Source: Fidelibacterota bacterium
GTDB taxonomy: Bacteria > Fidelibacterota > Marinisomatia > Marinisomatales > SCKK01
Direction of reading: 5' to 3'
Length of the DNA stretch: 64,000 bases
Assembly: GCA_004124475.1 (NCBI GenBank)
Contig: SCKK01000004.1
Location: forward strand, 37,110-101,109
Position 1 is the stretch's first letter, and every line of letters begins with the position of its first letter. This document shows positions 23,264 through 32,480 of the stretch, piece by piece. The translations under genes were made by a program, and so were the position numbers. A model generated the notes under the pieces. The model worked only from the letters and a program-made list of their open reading frames with translations. It made no database searches and was not told the origin of the DNA.

Positions 23264-23799
23264 ATCACCCTTCCCGCCCTGTTTGGACGTCAGTTCGGGC
23301 AGGATAGACTGGAAATAATAACCATCTATTAAACTATTGTGATTGGAATACGCCTGCCTGCAGGCGGGCAGGAAATGATGATTTATCCACGATAATATTA
23401 AATCAATATGGTTCTAACGGAATTTTAACAACATTACGGGTAATGTTATGGAATTACAGGACAAAATTTAACCTAAATTTGTTCCTGACCCAGATTTGTG
23501 GACAGCATCCTGCGGAAAACTCATGGATCAAGTCCAAAATGTTCTGCCTCATAGAGATCCCATAGGGATAAAAAGAGTCATGCCACCCCCAGTTTTCGTT
23601 TAGTTTTTACTGTCTGTACGGCTGAAAAAGATAAAAGGATGAGAAATCGGTAGTAACCATAGTATTTTCTATTATGTCGTTATTATCGCACTTAGATAGG
23701 ATAGACGTTAAACTCGGGTTAGTTTTCACCATTTGTATTTAAGGGAAACTTGAATTACATTCCTTGTAATAAAATCACTCCGTTAATCAGGGGACAACC
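23264..23799. other. Non-coding stretch between the minus-strand cassettes and the catabolic cluster
   Basis: No credible gene is seen. It contains a GC-rich inverted repeat at 23351-23372 (CCTGCCTGCAGG core) of the REP-like kind found elsewhere. The last 100 bp are AT-rich and probably hold the promoter of the DoxX gene, although no clear -35/-10 pair can be chosen. Confidence 0.5.
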
Positions 23800-24303
23800 A
23801 TGGGAAATAAAGCAGTACCAGTATCACCGGAATATACCAACTATCAACTGATCGGCCTAACTACGCTCCGAGTTCTTATCGGCTGGCATTTTCTATATGA
23901 AGGTATAGCAAAAATGTTGAATCCCTACTGGTCATCTGCAGCCTATTTATTGGATGTGAAGTGGATATTTTCCGGGCTTGCTGAATCAATTGTGTCTAAT
24001 CCCACTGCATTGGGACTTGTGGACAATCTGAACATTTGGGGCTTAACGCTTATTGGTTTTGCCTTGATGCTGGGCTTGTTCAGTCGCTGGGCCAGTGTGG
24101 TCGGGATGGTACTTATTCTGATTTATTATTTCTTTACGCCCCCGCTGGTAGGTCTGGAATACCTAAAACCAGGGGAAGGTAGTTATATTATTGTGAATAA
24201 AAATTTGATTGAAGCCTGTGCCCTGTATGTAATTTATCTATTCCCCACGAGCAATATTATTGGTTTGGACAGATTGATCTTTAAAAATCAAACAGCTAAA
24301 TAA
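23800..24303 (+). CDS. DoxX family membrane protein
   Basis: This 167-residue integral membrane protein has four predicted helices and the DoxX signature: LTTLRVLIGWHFLYEGIAKM at about residues 17-36 and IWGLTLIGFALMLGLFSRWA near 87-106. DoxX proteins are inner-membrane proteins linked to thiosulfate:quinone oxidation in some archaea and to redox stress elsewhere. In FCB bacteria they are often found beside Gfo/Idh/MocA oxidoreductases, as here, where their role is unknown. It is 13 bp upstream of the oxidoreductase at 24317, suggesting one operon. Confidence 0.85.
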   Translation: MGNKAVPVSPEYTNYQLIGLTTLRVLIGWHFLYEGIAKMLNPYWSSAAYLLDVKWIFSGLAESIVSNPTALGLVDNLNIWGLTLIGFALMLGLFSRWASVVGMVLILIYYFFTPPLVGLEYLKPGEGSYIIVNKNLIEACALYVIYLFPTSNIIGLDRLIFKNQTAK

Positions 24304-24316
24304 AGGATTTACTGTC

Positions 24317-25924
24317 ATGAATGAAAATAAAACTGATTCAAAAACGGATGGTGCTGGAAAAACAAATCTTGGCCGGAGAGAAATACTCAAAAGCTTAGCC
24401 ACGCTCCCGGTAGTGGGGGTGTTATTTTATAATGTATGGAAAAAATTAAGACGTGATGCACTGAGAAAAACCAATTTACTGTCTGATCTTGTTAAAGAGC
24501 ATAAGGCGCCTGCTGTTGTATCATCAAAAAATTCGGGTAAATATCTTCGGATAGGTATCATTGGTTATGGTGGCAGGGGTCAACATCTGGTACGAGGTGC
24601 CGGTTTTGCCGCTCCTGATTGGGTTGAAACAGCAACAGCAAATGCAAAAAAGAATAAACTCGACAAGGGCTTTAAAACATTCATGCAACAGGAGGACCTG
24701 AATCTCTCTATTGTCGGTGTATGTGATCTGTTTGATTTGCGGGCTGAAACAGGTTTAGCCGCTTCAAAGAATGAAATCCGCCCCGGCGGAAAACCGATAG
24801 AATCAGCAATAAGATACAGGCATTATACGGAAATGCTGGAGAATGATGATATAGACGCTGTTATCATTGCAACTCCTGACCATTGGCATGCAAAAATAAT
24901 CATTGATGCTGCAAGAGCAGGAAAACATGTCTATTGTGAAAAAGCTATGACCAGAGTTTTCCAAGAGGCTATTGCTGTTTATGATGTAGTAAAAGAAACC
25001 GGCATCGTTTTTCAACTCGGCCATCAAAACCGCCAGGTAGAAAGCCTGGACCGGGCAAAAGAAATTGTGCAACAGGGACTGCTTGGACCAATAAACCTCG
25101 TAGAAGTAACTACAAACAGAAATTCTCCATGGGGTGCCTGGGTCTGGACTATCCATCCCGAGGGAAATAAGCGGACAATTGACTGGGATACATTCCAAGA
25201 ACCGGCGCCAACAAAGATACCATTTGGTGATGAGGCATTAAAAAGATTTTTCAGATGGCGTATGTGGTTTGATTATGGCACGGGCCTTTCGGGGGACCTG
25301 TTCTCTCATGAGTTTGATGCGGTTAATCAAGTTATGGAGCTTGGTGTTCCCAAATATGTTTCCGCTTCGGGAGGCATTTATTTCTACAAGGATGGGCGGG
25401 ATGTCCCTGATGTTTTCCATGCAACGTTTGAATATCCGGACAAAGATTTAACCCTCTTATATAGCGCAACTCTGTCGAGTAACAAAAACAGGGGCAATAT
25501 TTTTATGGGTCATGATGCAACCATGCAAATTGGCGGAGCGGGTGATTCGAACATAAGCGGTTTGATTGTAACTGCCGATTCAGAGTCGACACGCTACAAA
25601 GAACGTATAGAAAGCGGGATTATCAATACACGTTATCCCATTTACTCCTATACACCAGGATCAAAACAGATAGACGGCGTTACATCAGCTACGGTAAAAT
25701 ATTTTGCAAACAAAGGCTTGGTTTACACTTACCGTGAAGGGAAGCGTGTAGACCCAACCCATCTACATATAAAAGACTGGGTGAATTCTATACGGGAAAA
25801 CAGAAAACCGAAATGCGATATCGAAGTTGCGTTCCATGAGTCCCTCGCCTGCCATATGGCTACAGAATCATATCTGACCGGCAGGAGAGTAGAATGGGAC
25901 CCGACTAAAAGGCGAATCGTCTGA
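24317..25924 (+). CDS. Gfo/Idh/MocA oxidoreductase with twin-arginine-like leader
   Basis: This 535-residue protein has an N-terminal leader with a twin arginine (GRREILKSLATLPVVGVLFY, about residues 23-42), indicating export by the Tat pathway with bound cofactor. The Rossmann domain follows: IGIIGYGGRGQHLVRGAG at about 75-92, then IIATPDHWHAKIIIDAARAG and HVYCEKAMTR, the position of the family EKP motif with Ala in place of Pro. The C-terminal substrate domain starts near residue 240. Exported members oxidise or epimerise sugars or polyols using NAD(P). The substrate is unknown. It is probably co-transcribed with the DoxX gene. Confidence 0.87.
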   Translation: MNENKTDSKTDGAGKTNLGRREILKSLATLPVVGVLFYNVWKKLRRDALRKTNLLSDLVKEHKAPAVVSSKNSGKYLRIGIIGYGGRGQHLVRGAGFAAPDWVETATANAKKNKLDKGFKTFMQQEDLNLSIVGVCDLFDLRAETGLAASKNEIRPGGKPIESAIRYRHYTEMLENDDIDAVIIATPDHWHAKIIIDAARAGKHVYCEKAMTRVFQEAIAVYDVVKETGIVFQLGHQNRQVESLDRAKEIVQQGLLGPINLVEVTTNRNSPWGAWVWTIHPEGNKRTIDWDTFQEPAPTKIPFGDEALKRFFRWRMWFDYGTGLSGDLFSHEFDAVNQVMELGVPKYVSASGGIYFYKDGRDVPDVFHATFEYPDKDLTLLYSATLSSNKNRGNIFMGHDATMQIGGAGDSNISGLIVTADSESTRYKERIESGIINTRYPIYSYTPGSKQIDGVTSATVKYFANKGLVYTYREGKRVDPTHLHIKDWVNSIRENRKPKCDIEVAFHESLACHMATESYLTGRRVEWDPTKRRIV

Positions 25925-25993
25925 CACATCTCTCTTGGGTCGAGAGAAAGCCATACCTTAAATCAGCCGATTAGCCAATAGAGAGGGTGATAC

Positions 25994-27205
25994 ATGGGAG
26001 TAAAACTTCGGCTCGGCGCCATGATGTTTCTCCAGTATGCCATCTGGGGAGCGTGGGCGCCGGGTCTTTCTGAGTACCTACTTAACGACCTGGGATTCTC
26101 AGGTACTCAAGTTGGAGTAATTTACAGTCTCCTGCCCCTGGCCACCATCATAGCTCCCTTCATTGGTGGACAAATTGCAGACAGGTACTTTGCTGCTCAG
26201 AAAGTGGTCGCTCTTCTGCAGCTTATTGGGGGTCTATTCCTCTTTTACATATCCAGCATTTCCAATTATTCCGGAATGCTCCAGATGATGTTTATCTACT
26301 GTTTGTTGTATGCGCCGACTCTGGCCCTCACCAATTCCATAGCGTTTATAAACCTGGAAAATTCGGAAAAGGAATTCGGCCAGATCAGAGTTTGGGGCAC
26401 CATCGGGTGGATTGTGGCAGGGCTGGCTCTGTCAGGATGGAGAATAATGGCCAAGGGTGCCCCGGCCATCGAGATTGCAGGTGATACCCTTCTCCTGGCT
26501 GGCGGCTTCTCCATCATTATGGGTCTTTTATCATTCGCCCTCCCCAATACTCCTCCCACGAAAAAGGCTGCCCACCCCTTGGCCTTTCTGGAAGCCGTTA
26601 AGATGTTGAATAACAAGAATATCATCATATTTTTTATTATTGCTTTCATCGTCTCCACCGAATTGATGTTCTACTATATTCTCACGTCGCCATTCTTGAC
26701 CTCGGTAAAAATCGGGATTGACAGAGATTCGGTGACCGGAGTGATGATCATTGCGCAGATTGCGGAAATCCTGGTCATGGCATTCTTGTTGCCTTACTAT
26801 TTACCGCGCTATGGTATCCGGAGAATGATGATCTTCGGAATTCTGGCCTGGCCCTTAAGGTATCTCATCTTTGCTATCGGATCTCCGACCTGGCTAGTAA
26901 TAGCATCCTTAGCCCTGCACGGTTTCTGTTATGTCTTTTTCTTTACGGTATCTTTCATTTACGTCGATCGCGTGGCCGCGAAAGACATCCGTCATTCGGC
27001 CCAGAGCTTGATCAATCTTGTTGTATTGGGCATTGGCAGCTTTATCGGGAGTATTTTCGCCGGATACGTCCAGGATACTTTTACTGTCGGAACTGAGACA
27101 AACTGGACCAACGTTTTCCTGGTCCCCTTCGTTCTTACGATTATTTGTGCCATCGCTTTTCTTATTTTCTTCAGGGAAGAGGAAGCCCCAGCTACTTCCG
27201 GTTGA
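25994..27205 (+). CDS. MFS transporter, nucleoside:H+ symporter-like
   Basis: This 403-residue protein has about 12 membrane helices. The start, LRLGAMMFLQYAIWGAWAPGL, and QIRVWGTIGWIVAGLALSGW in helix 5 match the NupG/XapB nucleoside:proton symporter family. In FCB bacteria such transporters often lie with Gfo/Idh/MocA genes and probably import sugar-like or nucleoside-like compounds. The gene precedes the second oxidoreductase by 27 bp with a good ribosome-binding site between, so it likely feeds the same pathway. AGAGGGTG lies before its ATG. The transported compound cannot be read from sequence. Confidence 0.87.
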   Translation: MGVKLRLGAMMFLQYAIWGAWAPGLSEYLLNDLGFSGTQVGVIYSLLPLATIIAPFIGGQIADRYFAAQKVVALLQLIGGLFLFYISSISNYSGMLQMMFIYCLLYAPTLALTNSIAFINLENSEKEFGQIRVWGTIGWIVAGLALSGWRIMAKGAPAIEIAGDTLLLAGGFSIIMGLLSFALPNTPPTKKAAHPLAFLEAVKMLNNKNIIIFFIIAFIVSTELMFYYILTSPFLTSVKIGIDRDSVTGVMIIAQIAEILVMAFLLPYYLPRYGIRRMMIFGILAWPLRYLIFAIGSPTWLVIASLALHGFCYVFFFTVSFIYVDRVAAKDIRHSAQSLINLVVLGIGSFIGSIFAGYVQDTFTVGTETNWTNVFLVPFVLTIICAIAFLIFFREEEAPATSG

Positions 27206-27232
27206 AGCGATGGACTATTGAGGAGGTTAATG

Positions 27233-28483
27233 ATGAGTAAAAAAAGGTTGGGTATTGGCTTCATTGGTGGCGGCTTTATCTCCCGTTTCCACATCAGGTC
27301 CCTCATCGGTGTCCGGGACGTGGATGTGATTGGGGTGTTGTCCAGGACAAAGAAATCAGCCGAGGAAACCGCCTCCCTGTCCAGGGAAATCGGGGTAGGA
27401 GATGCCAAGGTGTTCGATTCCATAACAGAGATGGTGGCTGATCCGGATATCGATGCACTCTGGATCTGTTCTCCCAACTTCACTCGCCTGGAAGTGATGG
27501 AAGAAATTGTAACTGCAATCGAGTCTGGAAGGGGTGAGCTTGTGGGCGTTACTTGTGAGAAACCCCTGGGCCGTAACGTAGCGGAAGCACGGAAAATGCT
27601 GCAACTGGTACAGAAGGTGGAACTTCTGGATGGTTATCTGGAGAATCAGGTTTTCGCTCCGGCGGTTACCAGAGGAAAGGAAATTATCTGGGCTCGCGGC
27701 GCATCTATCGCAGGTAGACCTTATTTAGCCCGGGCCGCTGAAGAACACAGCGGACCCCATATGCCCTGGTTCTGGGAAGGAGTACTACAAGGTGGCGGTG
27801 TGCTGAACGATATGATGTGCCATTCAGTGGAAGAAGCCCGTTTCATGCTTACACCCCCCGGAGCTGATCGTTCCGTACTTACACCAATATCTGTCAATGC
27901 TTATGCCAATTGCCTGAAATGGCAACGCGAAAAATATGCCAAAATCCTCTCCGAAAACAGCGGAGGAAAGACCGATTATCTCAAACGTCCGGCGGAAGAC
28001 TTTGCCCGCTCCCTTATTGAATACAAAACAGAGGATGGAGAAATAGTGGTAGTAGAAACAACCACCTCCTGGAGTTTTGTGGGGGCAGGGCTGAGGTTGA
28101 GTATGGAATTGCTGGGTCCGGAGTATTCACTCTTCATCAACACGTTGGACACCAGCCTGAAGGTGTTTTTCAGCCGCAACGTGGTGGGCAGTGCAGGGGA
28201 GGATCTGGTAGAAAAGCAGAATGCCGAAATGGGTCTCATGCCCGTGATCGGGAATGAACAGGATGAATACGGGTATACGGCTGAAAACCGTCATATGGTT
28301 CAATCTTTCCTGGCGGGCAGAAGGCCGGAGGAGAACTTCAGTGACGGAGTCAATGTGACGGAATTATTAATGACTGCGTACATGAGTGTTGAAGCGGGGA
28401 GGACGATTCCCTTCCCGCCGCCTAATCTGGAGAAGTTTATTCCGGCGGTGGCGAAAGGTGAATGGAATCCCAAGGAATCATGA
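27233..28483 (+). CDS. Gfo/Idh/MocA family oxidoreductase
   Basis: Starting at ATG 27233 (AGGAGG at 27221), the 416-residue product has the Rossmann motif LGIGFIGGGFISRFHIRSL at residues 5-23 and the catalytic VTCEKPLGRNVAEA near 105-118. A C-terminal domain with HSGPHMPWFWEG and GGGVLNDMMCHSVEEA follows, the latter being the usual GGGxxxDxxxH substrate-site motif. There is no signal peptide, so it acts in the cytoplasm, unlike the Tat-exported paralogue at 24317. It probably oxidises an imported sugar or polyol. The in-frame TTG at 27218 is less likely because it overlaps the ribosome-binding site. Confidence 0.9.
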   Translation: MSKKRLGIGFIGGGFISRFHIRSLIGVRDVDVIGVLSRTKKSAEETASLSREIGVGDAKVFDSITEMVADPDIDALWICSPNFTRLEVMEEIVTAIESGRGELVGVTCEKPLGRNVAEARKMLQLVQKVELLDGYLENQVFAPAVTRGKEIIWARGASIAGRPYLARAAEEHSGPHMPWFWEGVLQGGGVLNDMMCHSVEEARFMLTPPGADRSVLTPISVNAYANCLKWQREKYAKILSENSGGKTDYLKRPAEDFARSLIEYKTEDGEIVVVETTTSWSFVGAGLRLSMELLGPEYSLFINTLDTSLKVFFSRNVVGSAGEDLVEKQNAEMGLMPVIGNEQDEYGYTAENRHMVQSFLAGRRPEENFSDGVNVTELLMTAYMSVEAGRTIPFPPPNLEKFIPAVAKGEWNPKES

Positions 28484-28499
28484 AGGTATCCCCGGTGTA

Positions 28500-29129
28500 A
28501 TGATAGGTCGTTTGCTTATCGTTTTTCTATCGGTCAGTGTTACCTGCATGTCTCAATCGACTCATGAGGGTTTTGAGCAAATCCTGAGTGAACACAACGG
28601 TGTCTACTCAAAACACGGCTGGAACCACTACGGCCCAGGTTACTTCGAGTTAGATAGGGAAACGGGTGTCCTTAAATCGCATGGCGGAATGGGACTCTTT
28701 TGGTATAGTGCAAAAAAGTATAAGAATTTCGTGTTGGAACTCGATTACAAATGCTCTGACCCCAGGTCCAATTCCGGGATCTTTCTGAGAGTTCCCGATG
28801 TGCCGGTGAGTGACGAATACATTTATCACTCCTTTGAGGTGCAGATCAATGATGCGGGCAAAGGTGTCCATAAGACAGGGGCTGTCTATGACGCTGAATC
28901 TCCAAGAGTTGATGCATCCAATCCTACTGGGGAATGGAATCATTTTAAGATAACTTTCAAGGGGGGAAATATCCAGGTGGAATTGAATGGTAAAGAGGTC
29001 ATTGACTGGATGGCTGAACCTAGAGGTAAGGTCGCAAATATTGCCGAGGAGGGCTACATTGGCCTTCAGAACCACGACAGGTACATCTCCGTCTCCTTCA
29101 GGAATGTCTTTGTGAAGGAGCTGGAATGA
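28500..29129 (+). CDS. DUF1080 (3-keto-disaccharide hydrolase-like) secreted protein
   Basis: From ATG 28500 the 209-residue product has a signal peptide (MIGRLLIVFLSVSVTCMSQS) and one concanavalin-like DUF1080 domain. Its diagnostic segments are FVLELDYKCSDPRSNSGIFLR (residues about 77-97, first 20 given as landmarks only), FEVQINDAG, and GYIGLQNHDRYISVSFRNVFV near the end. Members of this family cleave 3-keto-glycosides made by Gfo/Idh/MocA dehydrogenases in Bacteroides-type pathways. With two such oxidoreductases upstream, a 3-keto-sugar route is a reasonable inference. It starts 16 bp after the preceding gene. Confidence 0.85.
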   Translation: MIGRLLIVFLSVSVTCMSQSTHEGFEQILSEHNGVYSKHGWNHYGPGYFELDRETGVLKSHGGMGLFWYSAKKYKNFVLELDYKCSDPRSNSGIFLRVPDVPVSDEYIYHSFEVQINDAGKGVHKTGAVYDAESPRVDASNPTGEWNHFKITFKGGNIQVELNGKEVIDWMAEPRGKVANIAEEGYIGLQNHDRYISVSFRNVFVKELE

Positions 29130-29132
29130 GGA

Positions 29133-30164
29133 TCACAGCTGCCGAATCTTCATCCCAGAACTTTTGACCCACCTGAATTGTTCCTTTCCCTCCCGTATGA
29201 TCAAAAACGCTTCCACGCTATCGATTAATTCCACAAGTTGGAGTCCTTCTTTTTCACCCATGACCATCAGCGCCGTTGCCAGGGCGTCTGCATCCGTACA
29301 GTTGGGTGCGGTCACGGTGGCTGAGGCAACCTGGGTTTGTGCAGGATAACCCGTCCTCGGGTCGATCACGTGGGAGAATATCTCTCCATCAATTTCAAAG
29401 GAATTCCTGTAGTCGCCAGATGTGGCCGCGGCGCCGGCCTCCAGCTCGCAGACCCATTCGAAGTCTTTCCCTGCATTGGAAGACAAATCGGGGCGCTCGA
29501 TAGCGATAATCCATGGATGGTCTCTCTGGTTCTTTCCCCTGACGCGAACCTCTCCCCCGATCTCCACCATCATGTGGGCAATGGCAAGCGATTGGAGATA
29601 GTCGAATACGGCGTCCACGCCGAAGCCCTTGGCGATTGCATTGAGATCGATTCTGACGTATGGGTCCGTTTTGATGAGTCTGTCATCCTGGAGATTCAGC
29701 TTCTGGTACCCGACATGAGAAAGTTGCTGTTCAATGTCAGATGGAGTGGGAAACGAGCTGAGAGCATCTGCCCCCTGCCCCGGGCCGAAACCCCAGAGAA
29801 AGAGAAGAGGAAAGACAGTGATGTCGAAAGCACCCTTAGACAATCGCGACCAGTGTAGGGCCCTTTCAACCACAAAGGCGAACTCTCTCGACACCTGGAC
29901 CGGGTCTATCGATTGGTGACTGTTGAAAGCGGTGATCTCACTGTCCTGTAAGTAGATGGACATCTGCCGATTAACCTCGACTAGGACCGAATCGATCTTT
30001 GCTTTCAGTGAATCGGGTGATGCTGTCAGAGAGGGAGTGGGATGGTACTTCACGTGATATGTGGTGCCCATGGTCCTTCCTGTAAGAGTGATCTGATGGT
30101 TCGCTTCATCGCAGGACGAAACTAGGAGCAATAAGATGGCAACAGAAAGTAGTGACCTAACCAT
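29133..30164 (-). CDS. apbE: FAD:protein FMN transferase (ApbE family) lipoprotein
   Basis: This 343-residue protein has a signal sequence with lipobox V15-S-S-C18. ApbE hallmarks follow: GRTMGTTYHVKYH at about residues 29-41, the GGEVRVRGKN segment near 200, SHVIDPRTGYPAQTQVASAT near 265-284 and DADALATALMVMG near 292-304. ApbE proteins bind FAD and Mg and attach FMN to a threonine of target proteins in the periplasm, for example Rnf or Nqr subunits. No such target lies in the window. It is convergent with the DUF1080 gene (3-bp gap) and divergent from the isomerase gene. Confidence 0.93.
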   Translation of the reverse strand: MVRSLLSVAILLLLVSSCDEANHQITLTGRTMGTTYHVKYHPTPSLTASPDSLKAKIDSVLVEVNRQMSIYLQDSEITAFNSHQSIDPVQVSREFAFVVERALHWSRLSKGAFDITVFPLLFLWGFGPGQGADALSSFPTPSDIEQQLSHVGYQKLNLQDDRLIKTDPYVRIDLNAIAKGFGVDAVFDYLQSLAIAHMMVEIGGEVRVRGKNQRDHPWIIAIERPDLSSNAGKDFEWVCELEAGAAATSGDYRNSFEIDGEIFSHVIDPRTGYPAQTQVASATVTAPNCTDADALATALMVMGEKEGLQLVELIDSVEAFLIIREGKEQFRWVKSSGMKIRQL

Positions 30165-30213
30165 GGGATAATCGAGTCAAATTCATTTAGAATCTAGGAG
30201 GTTACTAGAATCC

Positions 30214-31137
30214 ATGGAATCACTAGGAAGAAGAGAGTTCTTAAGAAGATCAATTGGCATCGCCGGAGGGTTGACTATCATGGGATTAATAAGCTCAGGA
30301 CTAACAGGTTATACTAAAAGGCTGTTGTTTAAGATATCCCTTGCTGAATGGTCTCTTCACAAGGCGCTGTTTGCTGGTGAGGTCGATCATCTGGATTTTG
30401 CTTCCATTGCCATGGGGGAATTTGGCATTAATGCGGTTGAATATGTGAATGTTTTTTTCTTCGAGAAGGCGAAAGATCGAGCCTATCTAAAAGAGATGAA
30501 ATCCCGGGCGGACAGCGAAGGTGTCAAAAGTTTGCTCATCATGTGTGATTCGGAGGGGAACCTGGGAGACCCAGACAATATTGCTCGACAAAAGGCCGTT
30601 GAGAATCACTACAAGTGGGTGGAAGCAGCAAAGTTTTTAGGTTGCCATTCCATCCGAGTGAACGCCCGCAGTGAAGGGACCTACACGGAGCAGATGGTAC
30701 TGGCGGTGGACGGTCTCCGACGTTTGACAGAATTCGGTGATCAACACAGCATGAATGTGATAGTAGAAAATCATGGGGGCTTGTCCAGCAACGGCAAGTG
30801 GCTGTCCGAAGTGATCAGGCGGGTAGATCACTCACGGTGCGGGACTCTTCCTGACTTTGGGAATTTCAAGATCAAAGAGGGCGAATGGTATGACCGCTAC
30901 AAAGGCATTCAGGAACTGATGCCCTATGCCAAGGCCGTCAGCGCCAAGAGCCACGACTTCGATTCAGACGGTAATGAAATACACACCGATTACTTCCGGA
31001 TGATTCATATTGTTCTTGATGCTGGTTACAACGGCTATGTGGGCATCGAATATGAAGGGAAGGAAATGAGTGAGATGGAAGGCATCAAGGCGACCAAAGT
31101 GCTCTTAGAGCGAGTCCGTATCGAAATCGGGATTTAA
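30214..31137 (+). CDS. Tat-exported sugar phosphate isomerase/epimerase (TIM barrel)
   Basis: This 307-residue protein begins with a twin-arginine leader ([20 protein letters not shown]). The AP-endonuclease-2/xylose-isomerase-like TIM barrel covers about residues 40-300, with metal-ligand motifs [11 protein letters not shown] (about 182-192), GTLPDFGNF (about 207-215), AKSHDFD and [13 protein letters not shown]. Family members isomerise or epimerise sugars or inositol derivatives with a divalent metal. Together with the oxidoreductases and DUF1080 protein it fits a periplasmic and cytoplasmic sugar-processing cluster. AGGAGG precedes the ATG. Confidence 0.88.
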   Translation: MESLGRREFLRRSIGIAGGLTIMGLISSGLTGYTKRLLFKISLAEWSLHKALFAGEVDHLDFASIAMGEFGINAVEYVNVFFFEKAKDRAYLKEMKSRADSEGVKSLLIMCDSEGNLGDPDNIARQKAVENHYKWVEAAKFLGCHSIRVNARSEGTYTEQMVLAVDGLRRLTEFGDQHSMNVIVENHGGLSSNGKWLSEVIRRVDHSRCGTLPDFGNFKIKEGEWYDRYKGIQELMPYAKAVSAKSHDFDSDGNEIHTDYFRMIHIVLDAGYNGYVGIEYEGKEMSEMEGIKATKVLLERVRIEIGI

Positions 31138-31254
31138 GTGAGATTCAATGAGGTAGGTGTTACTTGCAAAACCGTACTCCACGTCAAGGCCCGTGTTCTT
31201 CGTGAATTCGTACTCATCTCCTGCATGGTAGCCGCCCAGGGCAGAGGGAAGCAC

Positions 31255-31425
31255 CTCCAGTTGCCGGACAGCTTCGTCGCTTGATCTCCTGGTTCAAACG
31301 TTCCAGACCATTGGCCGCCCGCAGACGACGGTGCTGAACCGGAAAGTTCAAGCAGGTGAGTGTATCCTCCACGCCGGTTTCTAACAGATCCACCAGATGG
31401 GGAATATCAATCGGTAAGCTCCTCT
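31255..31425 (-). pseudogene. IS256/Mutator-type transposase remnant
   Basis: The minus strand reads LVDLLETGVEDTLTCLNFPV, then QHRRRLRAANGLERLNQEIK, then RRS, which matches the region before the C-terminus of IS256-family transposases (HRRRLRTTN-LERLN-EIKRR). The frame then shifts and the usual ending is lost, and nothing remains upstream. No terminal repeats are visible, so this is an old fragment. Confidence 0.7.
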
Positions 31426-31710
31426 ATAAGTACTGCGAGCAGTTTGTTCCATTTTATCTGTTACACACTTCTACACCCAGCATGTCCCGTTTTGCGAGAA
31501 AAAACGTCTTCCCTGAATATTTACGTTATTTATCTTTTCTCCGGAGGAGATACTTCGAATCAATCATTGTAATTCACTCTATCTCTAAAACCCACTATAT
31601 TTTTTATCTTCAGCAACTGGCATACTTGTGACATGAATTAAAAACCGGAAGAAATCTTTACTTTTATTTGTACGTACCATTCACTCCGATTTTGAGATCA
31701 TCTAATCTAC

Positions 31711-31754
31711 TTGATATTCTAAATCCTGTTTATTTAGATTTTATGCAATCGATT
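31711..31754 (+). promoter_or_regulatory. Promoter and LacI-type operator of the truncated lacI
   Basis: TTGATA (31711-31716), a 16-bp spacer and TTTAGA (31733-31738) are followed by GCAATCGATT at 31745-31754. The arrangement, and about 150 bp around it, repeats at 44006-44050 before the full-length lacI. Confidence 0.6.
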
Positions 31755-31845
31755 TAGTAAATAACTCTAATGAAGTTATCGCAGCAAAGAAATTATTATT
31801 GTAACCTCTGTTATATGAGATTCATCCTTACAAAAGGTTAATCTG

Positions 31846-32184
31846 ATGCCAACAACTACTCTTCAAACGATCGCCAATCTTGTTCATTACTCCCGTTCCA
31901 CCGTTTCCCGGGTGCTCAACAATCAATGGAATGAATATGGAATCAGAGAGGCTACTGCTAAAGGGATTATAGATTGTGGTACACGTATTCCTGAGGATGT
32001 TTCCATTATTGGCTTTGATGATTTCGAAACAGCTACTATGTTACCCATTCGATTAACTGTTGTTCGTCAACCAATTGAAAAGATGGCTTTATGTATGGTT
32101 GATCTTTTGCTTTCGAGGATTGATAAAACTAATACACATTCCTTTTTGACAAAAATATTAAAAACTGAGCTTATTCTTCGATAA
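31846..32184 (+). pseudogene. LacI regulator with a 660-bp in-frame internal deletion
   Basis: The 112-residue product keeps the LacI helix-turn-helix (TTLQTIANLVHYSRSTVSRV at residues 3-22). It then jumps to KGIIDCGTRIPEDVSIIGFD near the C-terminus. Compared with the intact copy at 44142, exactly 220 codons are missing (equivalent of 44256-44915), removing most of the effector-binding domain. A CAA-to-TAA change also removes the last seven residues. The frame remains open, so a small DNA-binding protein could still be made, but it is most simply a decayed paralogue. Its ATG helps place the start of the intact gene. Confidence 0.85.
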
Positions 32185-32204
32185 TCTATTAAAGGGCTGG
32201 CGTA

Positions 32205-32400
32205 AGTGAATAAATTTCCTAAATCTTATTTTCCTGAAAGTTACCATTTGTCATCTATTTTATCTCCGAACATCCTGATTACAAGTTTAATGATATCTCA
32301 AACACTCGGGGGTATAAGTGGGAAAATACTGGTAGAGTAACCGATAAAACGAATCGGAGTCCTTTAATTGATTCTAATGAGGTTGAACAGGACCTAAGTA
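32205..32400 (+). pseudogene. Decayed 5' end of a TonB-dependent receptor gene
   Basis: This stretch aligns with 45162-45360, the start of the intact receptor that follows the full-length lacI. It includes the signal-peptide region and the beginning of the carboxypeptidase-regulatory domain (GGISGKI in the intact gene), but frameshifts and stops interrupt it and similarity fades by about 32400. The lacI-receptor junction is kept. Confidence 0.75.
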
Positions 32401-32480
32401 AGGTTAACTCACTTTATAATGCAAGAACGGCAAGGATGTACATAAAGGAAACGACAGATTTATAAACCAAGGGAGATGGA

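Noticed and set aside
29337..29858. 173-codon plus-strand frame inside the ApbE gene region
   Set aside because: It is antisense to the well-supported ApbE gene and has no family features.
31356..31631. 91-codon plus-strand frame near the transposase remnant
   Set aside because: It overlaps the antisense IS256-type remnant and AT-rich spacer and shows no domain or start signal.
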